This document shows, piece after piece, positions 15,795 to 16,093 of a DNA stretch of 16,093 nt. The translations under genes were made by a program, and so were the position numbers. Source of the DNA: Desulfobacterales bacterium C00003106. Lineage in GTDB: Bacteria; Desulfobacterota; Desulfobacteria; Desulfobacterales; C00003106. Location: the NCBI GenBank assembly GCA_001751015.1, contig MAXM01000162.1, positions 1-16,093 on the forward strand. The letters run 5' to 3'. Position 1 is the stretch's first letter; every line of letters begins with the position of its first letter. Below the pieces are notes generated by a model. The model saw only the letters and a program-made list of their open reading frames with translations, did not search any database and was not told the DNA's origin.

Positions 15795-15812
15795 TCTCAC
15801 CGGCGTTATGAA
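15788..15812. terminator. Hairpin between convergent nadA and surface-protein gene
   Basis: TTCATAA (15788-15794, including the nadA stop) and TTATGAA (15806-15812) form a perfect 7-bp stem with an 11-base loop. It sits in the 34-base gap between two converging genes and has no U-run; a bidirectional transcript end is possible. Confidence 0.35.
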
Positions 15813-15828
15813 TAGGTTCCGTCCGCGT

Positions 15829-16093
15829 TTATTGCTGAGAACCGCAGGCGGCAGTGGTAATAAAACAGTAGTCGCTATCATCATCATCATCGTCGTCGCC
15901 GATAATAAAAGTCCGGCCATCCCCACGGGTCGATCCGATATCGTTTTCAGCAACCAGCCGGTAATGATAGGTAATGTCTGGGCTTAGGCCTGTCAGGTCA
16001 GCGCTGACAGACTCGGTGCTTTGGCCCGAACCGGCGCTCGCAGCCGTGGTGGTTGATCCGTAACTCGCAGTCGTCCCATATTCGAAATAATAC
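15829..16093 (-). CDS. Fibronectin-III-like surface protein with CFI-box tail (5' partial)
   Basis: The minus strand is open from the window edge to a TAA at 15829-15831, giving the last 87 residues of a larger protein whose start lies beyond the window. The first two thirds resemble a fibronectin-III-type repeat of secreted proteins (YYFEYGTTASYGSTT, then LTGLSPDITYHYRLVAEN and GRTF). Seven Asp residues follow, and the chain ends CFITTAACGSQQ. This matches the start of the CFI-box C-terminal motif (Cys-Phe-Ile-x-Thr-Ala-Ala) found on many secreted proteins of Desulfobacterota. In those I know, a further hydrophobic and basic stretch follows; here the stop comes four residues after the final Ala-Cys, so the tail may be shortened. 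It converges on nadA. The family and compartment are inferred. Confidence 0.72.
   Translation of the reverse strand, partial: YYFEYGTTASYGSTTTAASAGSGQSTESVSADLTGLSPDITYHYRLVAENDIGSTRGDGRTFIIGDDDDDDDSDYCFITTAACGSQQ
15877..15897. repeat. Trinucleotide repeat encoding seven Asp
   Basis: Five ATC units (15877-15891) followed by two GTC (15892-15897) encode GAT x5 and GAC x2 on the minus strand. It links the fibronectin-like domain to the CFI-box. Such runs can change length by slippage. Confidence 0.7.

Overview
The window looks like ordinary chromosome from a Gram-negative, probably anaerobic bacterium. The best fit is Desulfobacterota (former Deltaproteobacteria). Supporting this are a CooC-type nickel-insertion ATPase (CO dehydrogenase maturation), LolA (so an outer membrane), RNase J next to FtsK, and a surface-protein tail with a CFI-box C-terminal motif. 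The taxonomic call is inference; there is no rRNA or tRNA in the window.

Layout. (1) 93-638, minus: HD-domain phosphohydrolase, with a probable promoter/operator in the 666-1017 gap. (2) 1018-2166, plus: M20 peptidase, PepT-like. (3) Converging on it with only 7 bases between stop codons, a minus-strand pair: a membrane-anchored TPR protein (2932-3618) and a CooC-like ATPase (2174-2932), joined by a TGATG stop/start overlap. (4) 3791-6268, plus: the primosomal helicase PriA. (5) 6440-8988, plus: an AT-rich two-gene osmoprotectant ABC importer, an ATPase followed by a permease fused to its substrate-binding domain. (6) 8989-9279: non-coding, holding hairpins and a ~160-base imperfect palindrome. 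(7) 9280-15794, plus: a 110-aa protein of unknown function, PlsC, RNase J, FtsK, LolA and quinolinate synthase NadA. (8) 15829 to the window edge, minus: the 3' end of a fibronectin-III-like surface protein ending in a run of Asp and a CFI-box.

How the genes relate. Most are housekeeping: replication restart (PriA), phospholipid synthesis (PlsC), RNA decay (RNase J), chromosome segregation (FtsK), lipoprotein trafficking (LolA) and NAD synthesis (NadA). Several pairs overlap by 1-8 bases (TPR/cooC, ABC ATPase/permease, plsC/rnj, lolA/nadA), indicating operons and translational coupling. The ABC importer, used for glycine betaine or choline-type solutes, differs clearly in base composition from its neighbours and lies beside the palindromic element, so it is probably an acquired insert.

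I found no CRISPR array, phage module, toxin-antitoxin pair or recognisable defence system. The most unusual items are the substrate-binding domain of the ABC permease fusion, whose two halves appear in reversed (circularly permuted) order; the 160-base palindromic element; a DEED motif in place of DEEH in PriA; and the abruptly ending CFI-box tail.
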